A stretch of DNA of 43,695 nucleotides, from contig NZ_AKKF01000196.1 of NCBI RefSeq assembly GCF_000281955.1, forward strand, positions 1 through 43,695. Direction: 5' to 3'. The stretch is from Caulobacter sp. AP07. GTDB lineage: Bacteria > Pseudomonadota > Alphaproteobacteria > Caulobacterales > Caulobacteraceae. The notes under the pieces were generated by a model that saw only the letters and a program-made list of their open reading frames with translations, ran no database searches and was not told where the DNA came from. This document shows positions 32,719-41,015 of the stretch, one piece after another (position 1 is the first letter of the stretch; every line of letters begins with the position of its first letter). The translations under genes and the position numbers were made by a program.

Positions 32719-34653
32719 TTGAAAACGCTGTTCTTTACCGCCTCCGTCGTCGCCCTGTCCTTCAACCTCGGCGGCGCGTTCGCGCAAGACCGCGTCCCCG
32801 TGCAGGCCCCGCCGACCCCGGCCATCGAAGCCGCCAAGGACGTCCCCTATCCGGGCCTGCTGAAGCTGTCGGTCGACGCCACCGACCTGGACCGCAAGAT
32901 CTTCCAGGTGCGCGAGACGATCCCGGTGGCCAAGCCCGGCCCGATGACCATCCTCTATCCGCAGTGGGTGCCCGGCGGCCACTCGCCGCGCAATGACCTG
33001 GACAAGCTTGCTGGTCTGGTCGTCACCGCCAACGGCCAGACCCTGCCCTGGACCCGCGACCCGGTCGCCGTCCACGCCTTCCACTTCGACGTGCCGGCCG
33101 GCGCCACCGAGGTCCAGCTCAGCTACCAGTTCCTGACCCCGGTGAAGCCGGACGTCGGCCGCGTGCTGGTGACGCCCGACATGCTGAACGTGCAGTGGCT
33201 GCAGCTGGGCTTCTACCCGGCCGGCTACTACATGCGCGGCATCCAGATCGAGCCCAGCGTCAAGTTGCCGGAAGGCTGGGGCTTCGGCACCGCCCTGGAG
33301 AAGGCCGGGACCGCCGGCCAGGTCACGACCTTCAAGCCGACCACCTTCGAGACCCTGGTCGACTCGCCGATGTTCGCCGGCCGCTACTACAAGCAGGTCG
33401 AGCTGGATCCGGGCGGCCCCGCGCCGGTGCGCCTGAACATGGTGGCCGACAAGCCGGAATATCTGGAGTTCAAGCCCGAGCAGCTGCAGGCCCACAAGAA
33501 CCTGGTCCAGCAGGCCTACAAGCTCTACGGCGCGCACCACTACGACCACTACGACTTCCTGATGGCGCTGTCGGACACCCTCGGCGGCATCGGCCTGGAG
33601 CACCATCGCTCCAGCGAGAACCGCGTCGCGCCCAAGTACTTCACCGAATGGGACAAGAACTTCGCCGGCCGCGACCTGCTGCCCCACGAATTCACCCACT
33701 CGTGGAACGGCAAGTTCCGTCGCGGCTCGGACCTCTACACCCCGACCCTGAACGAGCCGATGCGCGACAGCCTGATGTGGGTCTACGAAGGCCAGACCCA
33801 GTACTGGGGCTATGTGCTGTCGTCGCGCTCGGGGCTGATGACCAAGCAGCAGACCCTGGACGCCATCGCCGCCACCGCCGCCCTCTACGACACCCGGGCC
33901 GGCCGCAACTGGCGCAACGTGCTGGACACCACCAACGACCCGATCATCGCCAACCGCAAGCCGGCCTCGTGGACCAGCTGGCAGCGCAGCGAGGACTACT
34001 ATTCGGAAGGCCAGCTGGTCTGGCTGGACGCCGACACCCTGATCCGCGAGAAGACCGGCGGCAAGAAGTCGCTGGACGACTTCGCCAAGGCGTTCTTCGG
34101 CGTCGACAACGGCTCCTACGTGCCGCTGACCTACGACTTCGACACCGTGGTCCAGACGCTGAACGGCGTGGTGGCCAACGACTGGGCCACCTTCCTGAAG
34201 ACCCGCATCGAGGGCCTGTCGGCCCGCGCGCCGCTGGATGGCCTGACCCGCGGCGGCTACAAGCTGGTCTATACCGACACCCCCACCGAGTACTTCAAGG
34301 GCTCGGAGACGCGCGGCAAGACCATCAACCTCAGCTACTCGCTGGGGATCACGGTCGGCGCGGCCGGCGTGCTGTCGGCGGTCAACTGGGACACCCCGGC
34401 CTTCAAGGCGGGCCTGACGGCCGGCGAGACCCTGGTCGCCGTCAACGGCGTGGCCTATTCCGACGACCTGCTGAAGGACGCGGTCAAGGCCACGGCCAAG
34501 GCCGGCGCCGCGCCGGTCGAACTGCTGATCAAGGACGGCGACCGCTATCGCACGGTGAAGATCGACTACACCGGCGGCGCGCGCTATCCGCGCCTGGAGC
34601 GCATCGAAGGCACGCCCGCGCGCCTCGACGACATCCTGGCGGCGCGCAAATAG
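32719..34653 (+). CDS. Exported M61-family glycyl aminopeptidase with PDZ domain
   Basis: About 644 residues. A Sec signal peptide (MKTLFFTASVVALSFNLGGA) is followed by the N-terminal M61 beta domain and then the zinc-binding site HEFTH (His323 and His327), in LLPHEFTHSWNGKFRRG. The third ligand is in WVYEGQTQYWG. A C-terminal PDZ-like region contains NLSYSLGITVGAAGV, then WDTPAFKAGLTAGETLVAVNGV. M61 enzymes remove N-terminal Gly or Ala from peptides; the location is presumably periplasmic. The start is taken as TTG at 32719, which begins the signal peptide and follows GGGG. The frame extends upstream to 32422, but those residues lack signal features. An intrinsic terminator follows the gene. 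Confidence 0.92.
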   Translation: MKTLFFTASVVALSFNLGGAFAQDRVPVQAPPTPAIEAAKDVPYPGLLKLSVDATDLDRKIFQVRETIPVAKPGPMTILYPQWVPGGHSPRNDLDKLAGLVVTANGQTLPWTRDPVAVHAFHFDVPAGATEVQLSYQFLTPVKPDVGRVLVTPDMLNVQWLQLGFYPAGYYMRGIQIEPSVKLPEGWGFGTALEKAGTAGQVTTFKPTTFETLVDSPMFAGRYYKQVELDPGGPAPVRLNMVADKPEYLEFKPEQLQAHKNLVQQAYKLYGAHHYDHYDFLMALSDTLGGIGLEHHRSSENRVAPKYFTEWDKNFAGRDLLPHEFTHSWNGKFRRGSDLYTPTLNEPMRDSLMWVYEGQTQYWGYVLSSRSGLMTKQQTLDAIAATAALYDTRAGRNWRNVLDTTNDPIIANRKPASWTSWQRSEDYYSEGQLVWLDADTLIREKTGGKKSLDDFAKAFFGVDNGSYVPLTYDFDTVVQTLNGVVANDWATFLKTRIEGLSARAPLDGLTRGGYKLVYTDTPTEYFKGSETRGKTINLSYSLGITVGAAGVLSAVNWDTPAFKAGLTAGETLVAVNGVAYSDDLLKDAVKATAKAGAAPVELLIKDGDRYRTVKIDYTGGARYPRLERIEGTPARLDDILAARK

Positions 34654-34678
34654 GCCTGGTCGCCGGACGAGCTAGGGG

Positions 34679-34712
34679 GCCGGCGGCGGAAACGTCGCCG
34701 GCTCTTTTCGTT
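34679..34712 (+). terminator. Intrinsic terminator of the M61 peptidase gene
   Basis: GCCGGCGGCG (34679-34688) pairs with CGTCGCCGGC (34693-34702) around a GAAA tetraloop, followed by TCTTTTCGTTT. It starts about 25 bases after the stop codon and fits a classical rho-independent terminator. Confidence 0.88.
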
Positions 34713-34725
34713 TGGGGACCGTCCC

Positions 34726-34866
34726 CTACAGGTGCTCCATCGCCCAGAACCGCGCGACGCCCAGCGCCAGGGCGCCGATCACGAACCACCCGCCATAGAG
34801 GCCAATCCAGGGGTGGCGCTGCCACCAGTGCGGCAGGCCGAGCGACGGGCCAGGATGGCCGGCCAT
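34726..34866 (-). CDS. 46-residue single-pass membrane protein
   Basis: A small gene with an excellent ribosome-binding site: GGGAGGAG lies about 5 bases before ATG 34866. The product MAGHPGPSLGLPHWWQ continues with RHPWIGLYGG, a hydrophobic helix WFVIGALALGVARFW and ends in AMEHL. A soluble N-terminus rich in Pro, Trp and His is followed by one transmembrane helix. No family is recognised. It is divergent from the FKBP gene and convergent with the M61 peptidase, whose terminator lies just beyond its stop codon; a small GGGGAC-C-GTCCCC palindrome overlaps that stop (34714-34726). Confidence 0.65.
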   Translation of the reverse strand: MAGHPGPSLGLPHWWQRHPWIGLYGGWFVIGALALGVARFWAMEHL

Positions 34867-35001
34867 GGTCTCCTCCCTTTCGACGACCCGGCGGTCTTGA
34901 AGCCGCCGAGGTTCCGTGGAAAACAACCTAGGCTTCAGGCTTGGCTTTCAGGTTAACGGAGCAATGGCTGTTTCCTCTCCTCAAGGTAGCGTGAGTCTCC
35001 G

Positions 35002-35508
35002 ATGAACCGTATCGCTGGTCTGGTCCTGGGCCTTTGCCTGTTGTCGAGCCCCGTCCTGGCCCAGGAGGTGACGCCGCCTCCGCAATTGTCGGCCGCCGTC
35101 GACCCGGCCAAGACCCTGGCCGAGGGCCAGGCCTTCCTGGCCAAGAACGCCAAGGCGCCGGGCGTGGTCACCACCGCCTCGGGCCTGCAGTACAAGGTGG
35201 TCACGTCCGGTCCCAAGACCGGGCCGTCGCCCAAGGTCGGCGACATCATCAAGGTCCATTACGAGGGCAAGCTGCTGGACGGCACGGTGTTCGACAGCTC
35301 GTTCGAACGCGGCCAGGCGGCGATCATGCCGGCCGACGGCCTGGTGCCGGGCTGGATGGAGGCCCTGCCGATGATGCATGTCGGCGACGAGTGGACGCTC
35401 TACCTGCCGGCTTCGCTGGGCTACGGCGACCGCGCCGCCGGCCCGATCCCGCCGGGCAGCGTGATGGTGTTCCGGCTGCAGCTGATCGGCATGCTGGCGG
35501 CGGATTGA
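35002..35508 (+). CDS. Exported FKBP-type peptidyl-prolyl isomerase
   Basis: A 168-residue protein with a Sec signal peptide (MNRIAGLVLGLCLLSSPVLA). A short linker follows (AVDPAKTLAEGQAFLAKNAK, the usual N-terminal helical segment of Mip/FkpA-like proteins), then an FKBP domain (about residues 60-165). Signature elements are VKVHYEG-type IIKVHYEGKLLDGTVFDSSFERG, LVPGWMEALPMMHVGDEWTLYLPASLGYGDR and IPPGSVMVFRLQLIGM, which line the prolyl-isomerase pocket. It probably assists folding of periplasmic or outer-membrane proteins. It is convergent with rutA, with a large inverted repeat between them. Confidence 0.93.
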   Translation: MNRIAGLVLGLCLLSSPVLAQEVTPPPQLSAAVDPAKTLAEGQAFLAKNAKAPGVVTTASGLQYKVVTSGPKTGPSPKVGDIIKVHYEGKLLDGTVFDSSFERGQAAIMPADGLVPGWMEALPMMHVGDEWTLYLPASLGYGDRAAGPIPPGSVMVFRLQLIGMLAAD

Positions 35509-35524
35509 TTGGGGCGCGCGGAGC

Positions 35525-35641
35525 GGGCGAACACTTGCCCCCTCCGCGCCTTCGGCGCTCCTCCCCCATAGGGGGAAGAACTCCGCCCCCTATGGGGGCG
35601 GACAGACCGCGAAGCGGTCAGGTGGGGGCAAGTGTTCGCCC
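35525..35641. repeat. Multi-hairpin extragenic element, family B variant (C)
   Basis: The outer arms GGGCGAACACTTGCCCCC (35525-35542) and GGGGGCAAGTGTTCGCCC (35624-35641) are perfect complements. Inside are CGCC-TTC-GGCG-type, CCCCCATAGGGGG, CGCCCCCTATGGGGGCG and ACCGC-GAA-GCGGT hairpins. The order of hairpins is the same as in the elements at 20226 and 38081. It lies between the convergent FKBP and rutA genes and ends one base before the rutA stop codon. Confidence 0.88.
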
Positions 35642-35642
35642 C

Positions 35643-36707
35643 CTAGACCCCCGCCCGCGACGCCATCAGCGGCTGAATCCTCGCGCCGAAGTTCTCCACC
35701 CCCGCCACGAAGTCGTCGAACACCAGCAGCACCCCGGCCGTGCCCTCGACGGCGGCCACCTCGTCCAGCATCCGGGCCACGCTCTCATACGACCCCACCA
35801 GGGTGCCCATGTTGAGGTTCACCGCCGATTCCGGGGCGGCCAGCTGGGCGGTGTTGGTGGTCGAGCCCGCCGCGGCGTTGGGGGCGGCCTGGTTGGTCAG
35901 CCAGGCCAGGGCCTCCTGGTCGGCGCCGGCGCGATAGGCCTGCCACTTGGCCATCGCCTTCTCGTCGGTCTCGTCGGCGATGACCATGAACAGGATGTAG
36001 GAGGCCACGTCGCGGCCGGTCTTGTCGGCGGCGGCCTTCAGGCGGTCGTTGACCGAGCCGAAGGCGGTGGGGGTGTTGGTCCCCTTCCCAAGGGCGAAGC
36101 TGTAGTCGGCGTGCTGGGCCGTGAAGGCCAGGCCCTCGTTGGACGAGCCGGCGCAGATCAGCTTGGTCTCCTTGGGGTGCGGGCTGACCCGGCAGTCGGT
36201 CATCTGGAAGTACTGGCCCTTGAAGTCCGACACCCCGGTGTCGAGCAGCTCGCGCAGCACGGTCGCGTATTCGGCCAGGTAGTTGTAGCGGTCGGTATAG
36301 TGGCCCTCGCCCGGCCACAGGCCCATCTGGTCGTACTCGGCCTTCTGCCAGCCGGTGACCAGGTTGATCCCGAAGCGGCCGGGGGCGATGGAGTCGATGG
36401 TCGAGGCCATGCGCGCCACGATGGCCGGCGGGATGGTCAGGGTGGCGGCGGTGGCGAAGATCTTGATCTTGCTGGTCACGGCCGCCAGGCCGGCCATCAG
36501 GGTGAAGCTCTCGAGATTATGCTCCCAGAACTGGGTCTTGCCGCCGAACCCGCGCAGCTTGATCATCGAGAGGGCGAAGTCGAAGCCGTATTTCTCGGCC
36601 TTCTGGACGATCTCCTTGTTGAGCTCGAAGCTCGGCATGTACTGCGGAGCCGCCTCGGAGATCAGCCAGCCGTTGTTGCCGATCGGAATGAAGACGCCGA
36701 TTTCCAT
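35643..36707 (-). CDS. rutA: Pyrimidine monooxygenase RutA
   Basis: A 354-residue flavin-dependent monooxygenase of the bacterial luciferase-like family that opens the uracil ring between N3 and C4 using FMNH2 and O2. Family features are [17 protein letters not shown] at the start, [53 protein letters not shown] and [15 protein letters not shown]. Length is near the usual 360-380. A reduced-flavin supplier (RutF) is required but not encoded in this window. It is the last gene of the rutB-rutC-rutD-rutA set and is separated from rutD by a family A repeat. Confidence 0.96.
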   Translation of the reverse strand: MEIGVFIPIGNNGWLISEAAPQYMPSFELNKEIVQKAEKYGFDFALSMIKLRGFGGKTQFWEHNLESFTLMAGLAAVTSKIKIFATAATLTIPPAIVARMASTIDSIAPGRFGINLVTGWQKAEYDQMGLWPGEGHYTDRYNYLAEYATVLRELLDTGVSDFKGQYFQMTDCRVSPHPKETKLICAGSSNEGLAFTAQHADYSFALGKGTNTPTAFGSVNDRLKAAADKTGRDVASYILFMVIADETDEKAMAKWQAYRAGADQEALAWLTNQAAPNAAAGSTTNTAQLAAPESAVNLNMGTLVGSYESVARMLDEVAAVEGTAGVLLVFDDFVAGVENFGARIQPLMASRAGV

Positions 36708-36745
36708 GGAATTAGTCCCTCCGACTAAGTCTGATTTCTAAAGCT

Positions 36746-36827
36746 CGTCATCCCCCGCTTTATGCGGGGGACCCAAGCGGGCTTGGCGGGCGTGGCTTGG
36801 GTCCCCCGAACAAGTCGGGGGATGACG
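36746..36827. repeat. Extragenic palindrome, family A copy 4 (inverted), inside the rut operon
   Basis: Same unit as at 5499, in the inverted orientation (CTTTATGCGGGGG half first, CGAACAAGTCGGGGG half last), with a short 11-base centre. It occupies most of the 145-base gap between rutD and rutA. Confidence 0.9.
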
Positions 36828-36852
36828 GATTGGGTGGGGCGGCGGGAGCGCG

Positions 36853-37653
36853 TCACGCTCCCCCCAGAAAGTTCACGACGCTGGCATTGAACGCCTCGGG
36901 CGCCGTCACCGTGAAGCCGTGGCCGCCCCAGGGCGCGATCTCCAGCGTGGCGTTGGGTAGCCGCTCGGCCAGGCGGCGCGAGCAGGCCAGCGGCACCAGC
37001 ATGTCGTCGGCGCTGGCGCTGACCAGCACCGGGCAGGCGATGCGCGGCAGGTCGGCGTCGATGTCGAAGGCCAGCAGGGCCTGGATGCGGGCTCGCATGA
37101 CGTCGAGCGGCGGGAAGCCGGCGATGTGGTGCGGCTCCTCGGCCTCCAGCCGGGCGTGGTGGGCGCTGATCCAGTCGGCCGGATAGAGGAACAGCGGCTG
37201 GGCGTGGACATAGGCCGCGACGCCGGTGTCGTTCAGCAGGGCCAGGCGAGTGTCGAAACAGCGCTGGATGTGCGGGTCGGGCCGCGACCAGCCGTTGACC
37301 ACCACCAGCTTGCCGATGCGGCCGGGATGATCCAGCGCCATGGCCAGGCCGGCGTTGCCGCCGGCCGCGTGGCCGACCACGTGGGCGCGGTCCAGGCCCA
37401 GGGCGTCCAGGACCTTGACGATGTCGTCGCCCATCGCCGCCACGGTGTGCGGCTGGGTCAGGGTCCGGACGCTGCGCCCCGTGCCGCGATGGTCGTAGAG
37501 CACCACCCGGAAGCGCGCGAGCAGGGCGTCCATCTGCGGGGCCCAGAAGGCTCCGGAACCGCCCAGCCCGGCCGACAGGATCACCGTCTCGCGATCGGCG
37601 GCCGGCCCGCCATGGACCTCGTAATGCAGGCCGTCGACGGTCCCGGAATTCAT
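36853..37653 (-). CDS. rutD: Putative aminoacrylate hydrolase RutD
   Basis: A 266-residue alpha/beta hydrolase fold protein that speeds aminoacrylate breakdown to malonic semialdehyde and ammonia in the Rut pathway. Typical segments are VILSAGLGGSGAFWAPQM, VVLYDHRGTGRS and CPVLVSASADDMLVP. The nucleophile elbow reads GHAAG (94-98), with Ala96 where hydrolases normally have Ser. The C-terminal GGHGFTV histidine is retained. As I recall, the E. coli RutD likewise lacks a standard nucleophile. Its start codon directly follows the rutC stop codon, so they are coupled. Confidence 0.93.
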   Translation of the reverse strand: MNSGTVDGLHYEVHGGPAADRETVILSAGLGGSGAFWAPQMDALLARFRVVLYDHRGTGRSVRTLTQPHTVAAMGDDIVKVLDALGLDRAHVVGHAAGGNAGLAMALDHPGRIGKLVVVNGWSRPDPHIQRCFDTRLALLNDTGVAAYVHAQPLFLYPADWISAHHARLEAEEPHHIAGFPPLDVMRARIQALLAFDIDADLPRIACPVLVSASADDMLVPLACSRRLAERLPNATLEIAPWGGHGFTVTAPEAFNASVVNFLGGA

Positions 37654-38040
37654 CTACTTGCCGATGTGGGCGATGGTGGCGATCTCGACCAGGAAGTCGG
37701 GACGGACCAGGCCGCACTGGATGCAGAACCGGGCCGGCTTCTCGCCCGGGAAGTACTCGGCATAGACCTTGTTGATGGCGGCGTAGTCGGCCCAGTCCTT
37801 GAGGAAGATGTGGTTCATGGTCACATCCTCCATCGTCCCGCCGGCCGTCTCGATGACGCCCTTGATGGTCTCCAGCACCTGCCGGGTCTGGGCCGAGGCG
37901 TCGCCGACATGGGCGACGTTGTTGTCCTTGTCGAAGGCCAGGGTGCCCGAGACGTAGACCACGCCGTCGGCCAGGGTTCCGGGCGAGAACGGGGCGATCG
38001 GGACGCCGGTCCCGGGCGGGGTGATGACGGTCTTGGGCAT
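37654..38040 (-). CDS. rutC: 3-aminoacrylate deaminase RutC (RidA family)
   Basis: A 128-residue RidA/YjgF-family protein. RutC is reported to deaminate 3-aminoacrylate in the Rut pathway. Family features are [21 protein letters not shown], the middle stretch [20 protein letters not shown] and the C-terminal [24 protein letters not shown], in which the arginine belongs to the conserved ligand pocket. The length is usual for the family. It starts 142 bases after the rutB stop codon, a gap filled by a family B repeat, and abuts rutD without a gap. Confidence 0.94.
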   Translation of the reverse strand: MPKTVITPPGTGVPIAPFSPGTLADGVVYVSGTLAFDKDNNVAHVGDASAQTRQVLETIKGVIETAGGTMEDVTMNHIFLKDWADYAAINKVYAEYFPGEKPARFCIQCGLVRPDFLVEIATIAHIGK

Positions 38041-38080
38041 GGTGTTTCCTTCTTCTGTTCTGATTTCGTCTACCGCCGCA

Positions 38081-38184
38081 GACCCCCTCCGGCCCTCTGG
38101 GCCACCTCCCCCTGAGGGGGAGGATTATCGCGGCGCAAGCTGCTCCCCCTTTGGGGGAGCTGTCGCGGAGCGACTGAGGGGGTC
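38081..38184. repeat. Multi-hairpin extragenic element, family B copy 2, between rutB and rutC
   Basis: Nearly identical to the element at 20226: GACCCCCTCCGGCCCTCTGG at one end and GCGACTGAGGGGGTC at the other, with CTCCCCCTTTGGGGGAGC and GTCGCGGAGCGAC hairpins between. The right end overlaps the rutB stop codon (38183-38185), so the last element bases supply the stop. Confidence 0.9.
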
Positions 38185-38881
38185 AGCTGGGCGCGATCTG
38201 CCCCACCGCCCCCTTGAAGTCGGCGGTGGTCGACACCCAGCCGAAGAAGGTCTCGATGTTGTAGAGCGCCGCCTTCTGCACGAAGTCGGGACCCGCCTGG
38301 TGGGTGGCGTCCTCCAGCACCGTGCCGAAATATTCCAGGAAGAAGCCGTCGCGCAGCGTCGACTCCACGCAGACATTGGTGGCGATGCCGACGAACACCA
38401 GGTGGCGGATGCCGCGCGAGCGCAGCACGCTGTCGAGCTGGGAATTGAAGAAGCCGCTGTAGCGGGTCTTGTGCAGCTGGATGTCGCCCGGCTGGGGCTT
38501 CAGGGCGTCGACCAGCTCGTAGTCCCAGCCGCCCCGGGCCAGCAGCTTGCCCTGCAGCTCGGGCCGGGCGCGCATGGTCTTCAGGGCGTTGGACTTGTGC
38601 CAGTTGGGCGAGCCGGGGCCGCCGGCCTCGACATAGTCGGCGTCCCAGCCGTTCTGGAAATAGATCACCGGCATGCCCGCGCCGCGCGCCACGTCCAGCA
38701 CGCCGGCGATCTTGTCGATCACCGCGGCCGCGCCGCTGATGTCGAAGCCGGCCAGGTCGAGATAGCCGCCGGGGGAGGCGTAGGCGTTCTGCATGTCGAT
38801 GACGATCACCGCGGTCTTGTCGACCGGCAGGGCCAGCGGCTCTGGCCGGGCCGGCAGCATCAGGGTGTCGGGTGTCGTCAT
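38183..38881 (-). CDS. rutB: Ureidoacrylate amidohydrolase RutB
   Basis: A 232-residue isochorismatase-like amidohydrolase that releases carbamate from the RutA product. The cysteine-hydrolase triad is complete: Asp29 in [10 protein letters not shown], Lys138 in [10 protein letters not shown] and Cys171 in [15 protein letters not shown]. Length matches RutB of other bacteria (about 230). It is the first gene of the minus-strand rut set in this window; rutE, rutF, rutG and rutR are not present. The end of the gene is embedded in a family B repeat, which supplies the stop codon. Confidence 0.95.
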   Translation of the reverse strand: MTTPDTLMLPARPEPLALPVDKTAVIVIDMQNAYASPGGYLDLAGFDISGAAAVIDKIAGVLDVARGAGMPVIYFQNGWDADYVEAGGPGSPNWHKSNALKTMRARPELQGKLLARGGWDYELVDALKPQPGDIQLHKTRYSGFFNSQLDSVLRSRGIRHLVFVGIATNVCVESTLRDGFFLEYFGTVLEDATHQAGPDFVQKAALYNIETFFGWVSTTADFKGAVGQIAPS

Positions 38882-38916
38882 AGGCTCTGGCCCCCAAGGG
38901 TGAGCGACGCAGGTAA

Positions 38917-38952
38917 GACCATCGCGAGGCGAGGCGCAATCGATCGATGGTC
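38917..38952. promoter_or_regulatory. Inverted repeat GACCATCG-N20-CGATGGTC upstream of rutB
   Basis: Two exact 8-bp arms, 38917-38924 and 38945-38952, lie 36-71 bases upstream of the rutB start. They contain the GACCA and TGGTC words of the E. coli RutR site, but spaced far apart. This is a candidate operator only. The rest of the 309-base gap (38882-39190) holds the family A repeat at 39051 and no gene. Confidence 0.3.
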
Positions 38953-39050
38953 GCCGAACCGCAATTGCCTAGGTCTTGGGCTAATTCAGAAACGACTTAC
39001 TAGGGGGGCGCCGTCGCGCAGTTGATTTGTCGTTTGCGCCCACCCCCATT

Positions 39051-39141
39051 CGTCATCCCCCGACTTGTTCGGGGGACCCAAGCCGAGTCCGACGCCATGT
39101 CCAGCGCCGCTTGGGTCCCCCGCATAAAGCGGGGGATGACG
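39051..39141. repeat. Extragenic palindrome, family A copy 5
   Basis: Almost identical to the copy at 4150, including the central AGTCCGACGC and GTCCAGCGC and the flanking CCCATT before and TTTTGAGTTGA after the hairpins. It lies between rutB and the histidine kinase gene, both on the minus strand. Confidence 0.92.
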
Positions 39142-39190
39142 GAATTTTTGAGTTGAAGAAGCGCAGCCCGGCTGCCTAGGCGCCGGCGCC

Positions 39191-40900
39191 TTACGAAGGT
39201 CCCGCGTCGGTGCGCGGCCCGTCCTTCTCCGAAGCCCCCGGCAGCGACAGGGTCAGCACGCAGACCAGGCCCGACGGGCGGTAGTCGAAGCGCGCCTGGC
39301 CGCCGAGGTCGGACTTCAGGCTGGCGGCGATCAGGCGCGAGCCGAAGCCCGCGCGGCTGGGCGAGGCGACGGTCGGGCCGCCGCGCTCCTCCCAGTGCAG
39401 GGTGACGCGGTGCAGGGCGGTGGGGTCGGCGTGCCAGACCACGGCCACCGTGCCTTCCGATGTCGACAGGGCCCCGTATTTGAGCGCGTTGGTCGCCAGC
39501 TCGTGGAACACCATCGACAGGGCCAGGGCGGCGTTGGGCGACAGGGCGATCGGCGGCCCGGCCAGGACGGTCCGGTCGATATAGGGCTCCAGCGTCTGGC
39601 GCAGGATGGCCTGCATCTCGGCGCCCTGCCAGACGCTCTGGGTCAGCAGGTCGTGGGCCCGGGCCAGGGCCATCAGCCGCTCGTTGAAAGCCGGCAGGCC
39701 GGGCGTGTCGGTCGGGCGTCCCAGGCTCTGGCGGGCCAGGGACTGCACGGTGGACAGGGTGTTCTTCACCCGGTGGTTCAGCTCGTTGATCATCAGCTGC
39801 TGGCGCTGGTGGGCCCGCTCCTCCTCGGCCTCGCGGGCCCGCAGCTGGGCGGCGGCGTCGTGCAGGGCGGCCCGCACCTCGGCGATCTCGCTCAGGCCGC
39901 CGGGCGTCGGGGCGATCTCCTCGCCGGCCACCACCGCCCGGGCGTCGATCGCCAGGCCGCGCACGGCGACCGAGATGTCGCGCGAGAACACCAGGGCCAC
40001 GGCCGCGCCGATGGCCAGCAGCACGACGCTGGCCAGGGTCAGGAGGCCGACCGACATCCAGTTGGCCCGGTTCAGCTCGGCCCGCGGCACGCCGACGATG
40101 AACGCCCAGCCGCTGGTCGGCGAACGGCTGAAGGCCGACAGGGTGGGGGTGCCGTCCAGGGTCTGGCTCACCACCACCCCCTCGTTGCTGCGGGTCATGG
40201 CCTCGCGCATGTCGATGCTGGCCTTGCGGCCCAGGAAGCGGTCCTGGTCGCGCGACCGCGCCACCAGCGAGAAGTCGCGGTCGATGATGCTGGCCGTCCA
40301 GCTCGACGGCACGTTCTGAGCGGCGAACAGCGAGGCGAAGGCCTTGGGCGTCTGGATATAGGCCAGGTCGTGCAGTTCGCCGTCGACGATGACCGGCATG
40401 TCGATGGCGACGATCGGCTGGCCGCCCGTCGTGCCGAAGGTGAGGTTGGAAACCGTGGTGCGGCCCGAGCGCACCGCCTCCCAGCGGCTCGACGGCAGCG
40501 GGCTTCGCGGCGTCGGCGCGCCGGGCGGCAGCCGGGTGTTGACCACCTGTCCCCGGCGGTCGAGCAGCACGATCCAGCCGTCGCCGCCCTGCACGGCCGC
40601 CCGGGCCTGGCGCTCGAAGGCGGGGATGTCGCCGGAGATCAGGGCGGGCGACACGGCCAGGGTCTGCAGGATGCTCTGTCCCTGGCCGATCTGGCGGTCG
40701 GTGGCCAGGGCCAGGGCGCGGGTGGTGACGACCAGCTGCTGTTCGTAGCGGGCGCGGCTTTCGCTGAACTCGGCGCGCGCCAGCAGGGCCATGAAGATCA
40801 TGGCCGGGAGCACCAGGCTCAGGGCCATCAGCAGCAGGCGCCGTCGCACGGTGGCGGCTTGCGGCGGCCCAGCCTTTGCGGTGGGAGCGGTTTGGACCAT
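39191..40900 (-). CDS. HWE-family sensor histidine kinase
   Basis: A 569-residue membrane kinase. Transmembrane helix 1 (about residues 23-42, LLLMALSLVLPAMIFMALL) and helix 2 (about 286-307, LTLASVVLLAIGAAVALVF) enclose a periplasmic sensor domain of about 240 residues, likely a dCache fold. A HAMP-like region follows, then the HisKA_2/HWE dimerisation helix with phosphoacceptor His376 (ELNHRVKNTLSTVQSLARQ). The ATPase domain has an N-box with histidine (FHELATNALKYGAL) and the HWE-type WEE motif (TLHWEERGG). ATG 40900 follows GGAAG, and a TTG four codons earlier is a weaker alternative. Its signal and partner are unknown. Confidence 0.9.
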   Translation of the reverse strand: MVQTAPTAKAGPPQAATVRRRLLLMALSLVLPAMIFMALLARAEFSESRARYEQQLVVTTRALALATDRQIGQGQSILQTLAVSPALISGDIPAFERQARAAVQGGDGWIVLLDRRGQVVNTRLPPGAPTPRSPLPSSRWEAVRSGRTTVSNLTFGTTGGQPIVAIDMPVIVDGELHDLAYIQTPKAFASLFAAQNVPSSWTASIIDRDFSLVARSRDQDRFLGRKASIDMREAMTRSNEGVVVSQTLDGTPTLSAFSRSPTSGWAFIVGVPRAELNRANWMSVGLLTLASVVLLAIGAAVALVFSRDISVAVRGLAIDARAVVAGEEIAPTPGGLSEIAEVRAALHDAAAQLRAREAEEERAHQRQQLMINELNHRVKNTLSTVQSLARQSLGRPTDTPGLPAFNERLMALARAHDLLTQSVWQGAEMQAILRQTLEPYIDRTVLAGPPIALSPNAALALSMVFHELATNALKYGALSTSEGTVAVVWHADPTALHRVTLHWEERGGPTVASPSRAGFGSRLIAASLKSDLGGQARFDYRPSGLVCVLTLSLPGASEKDGPRTDAGPS

Positions 40901-41015
40901 GTCTTCCGCCAACCGGACGCGCTCACCCTTGCGTGGACCGCGCCAACAGAGAATGGCCGCCGCGCCGGGTCAAGCGGTTAGGCTTGGCGGGGGGCCGCGG
41001 GGGGCGTCAAGCCCT

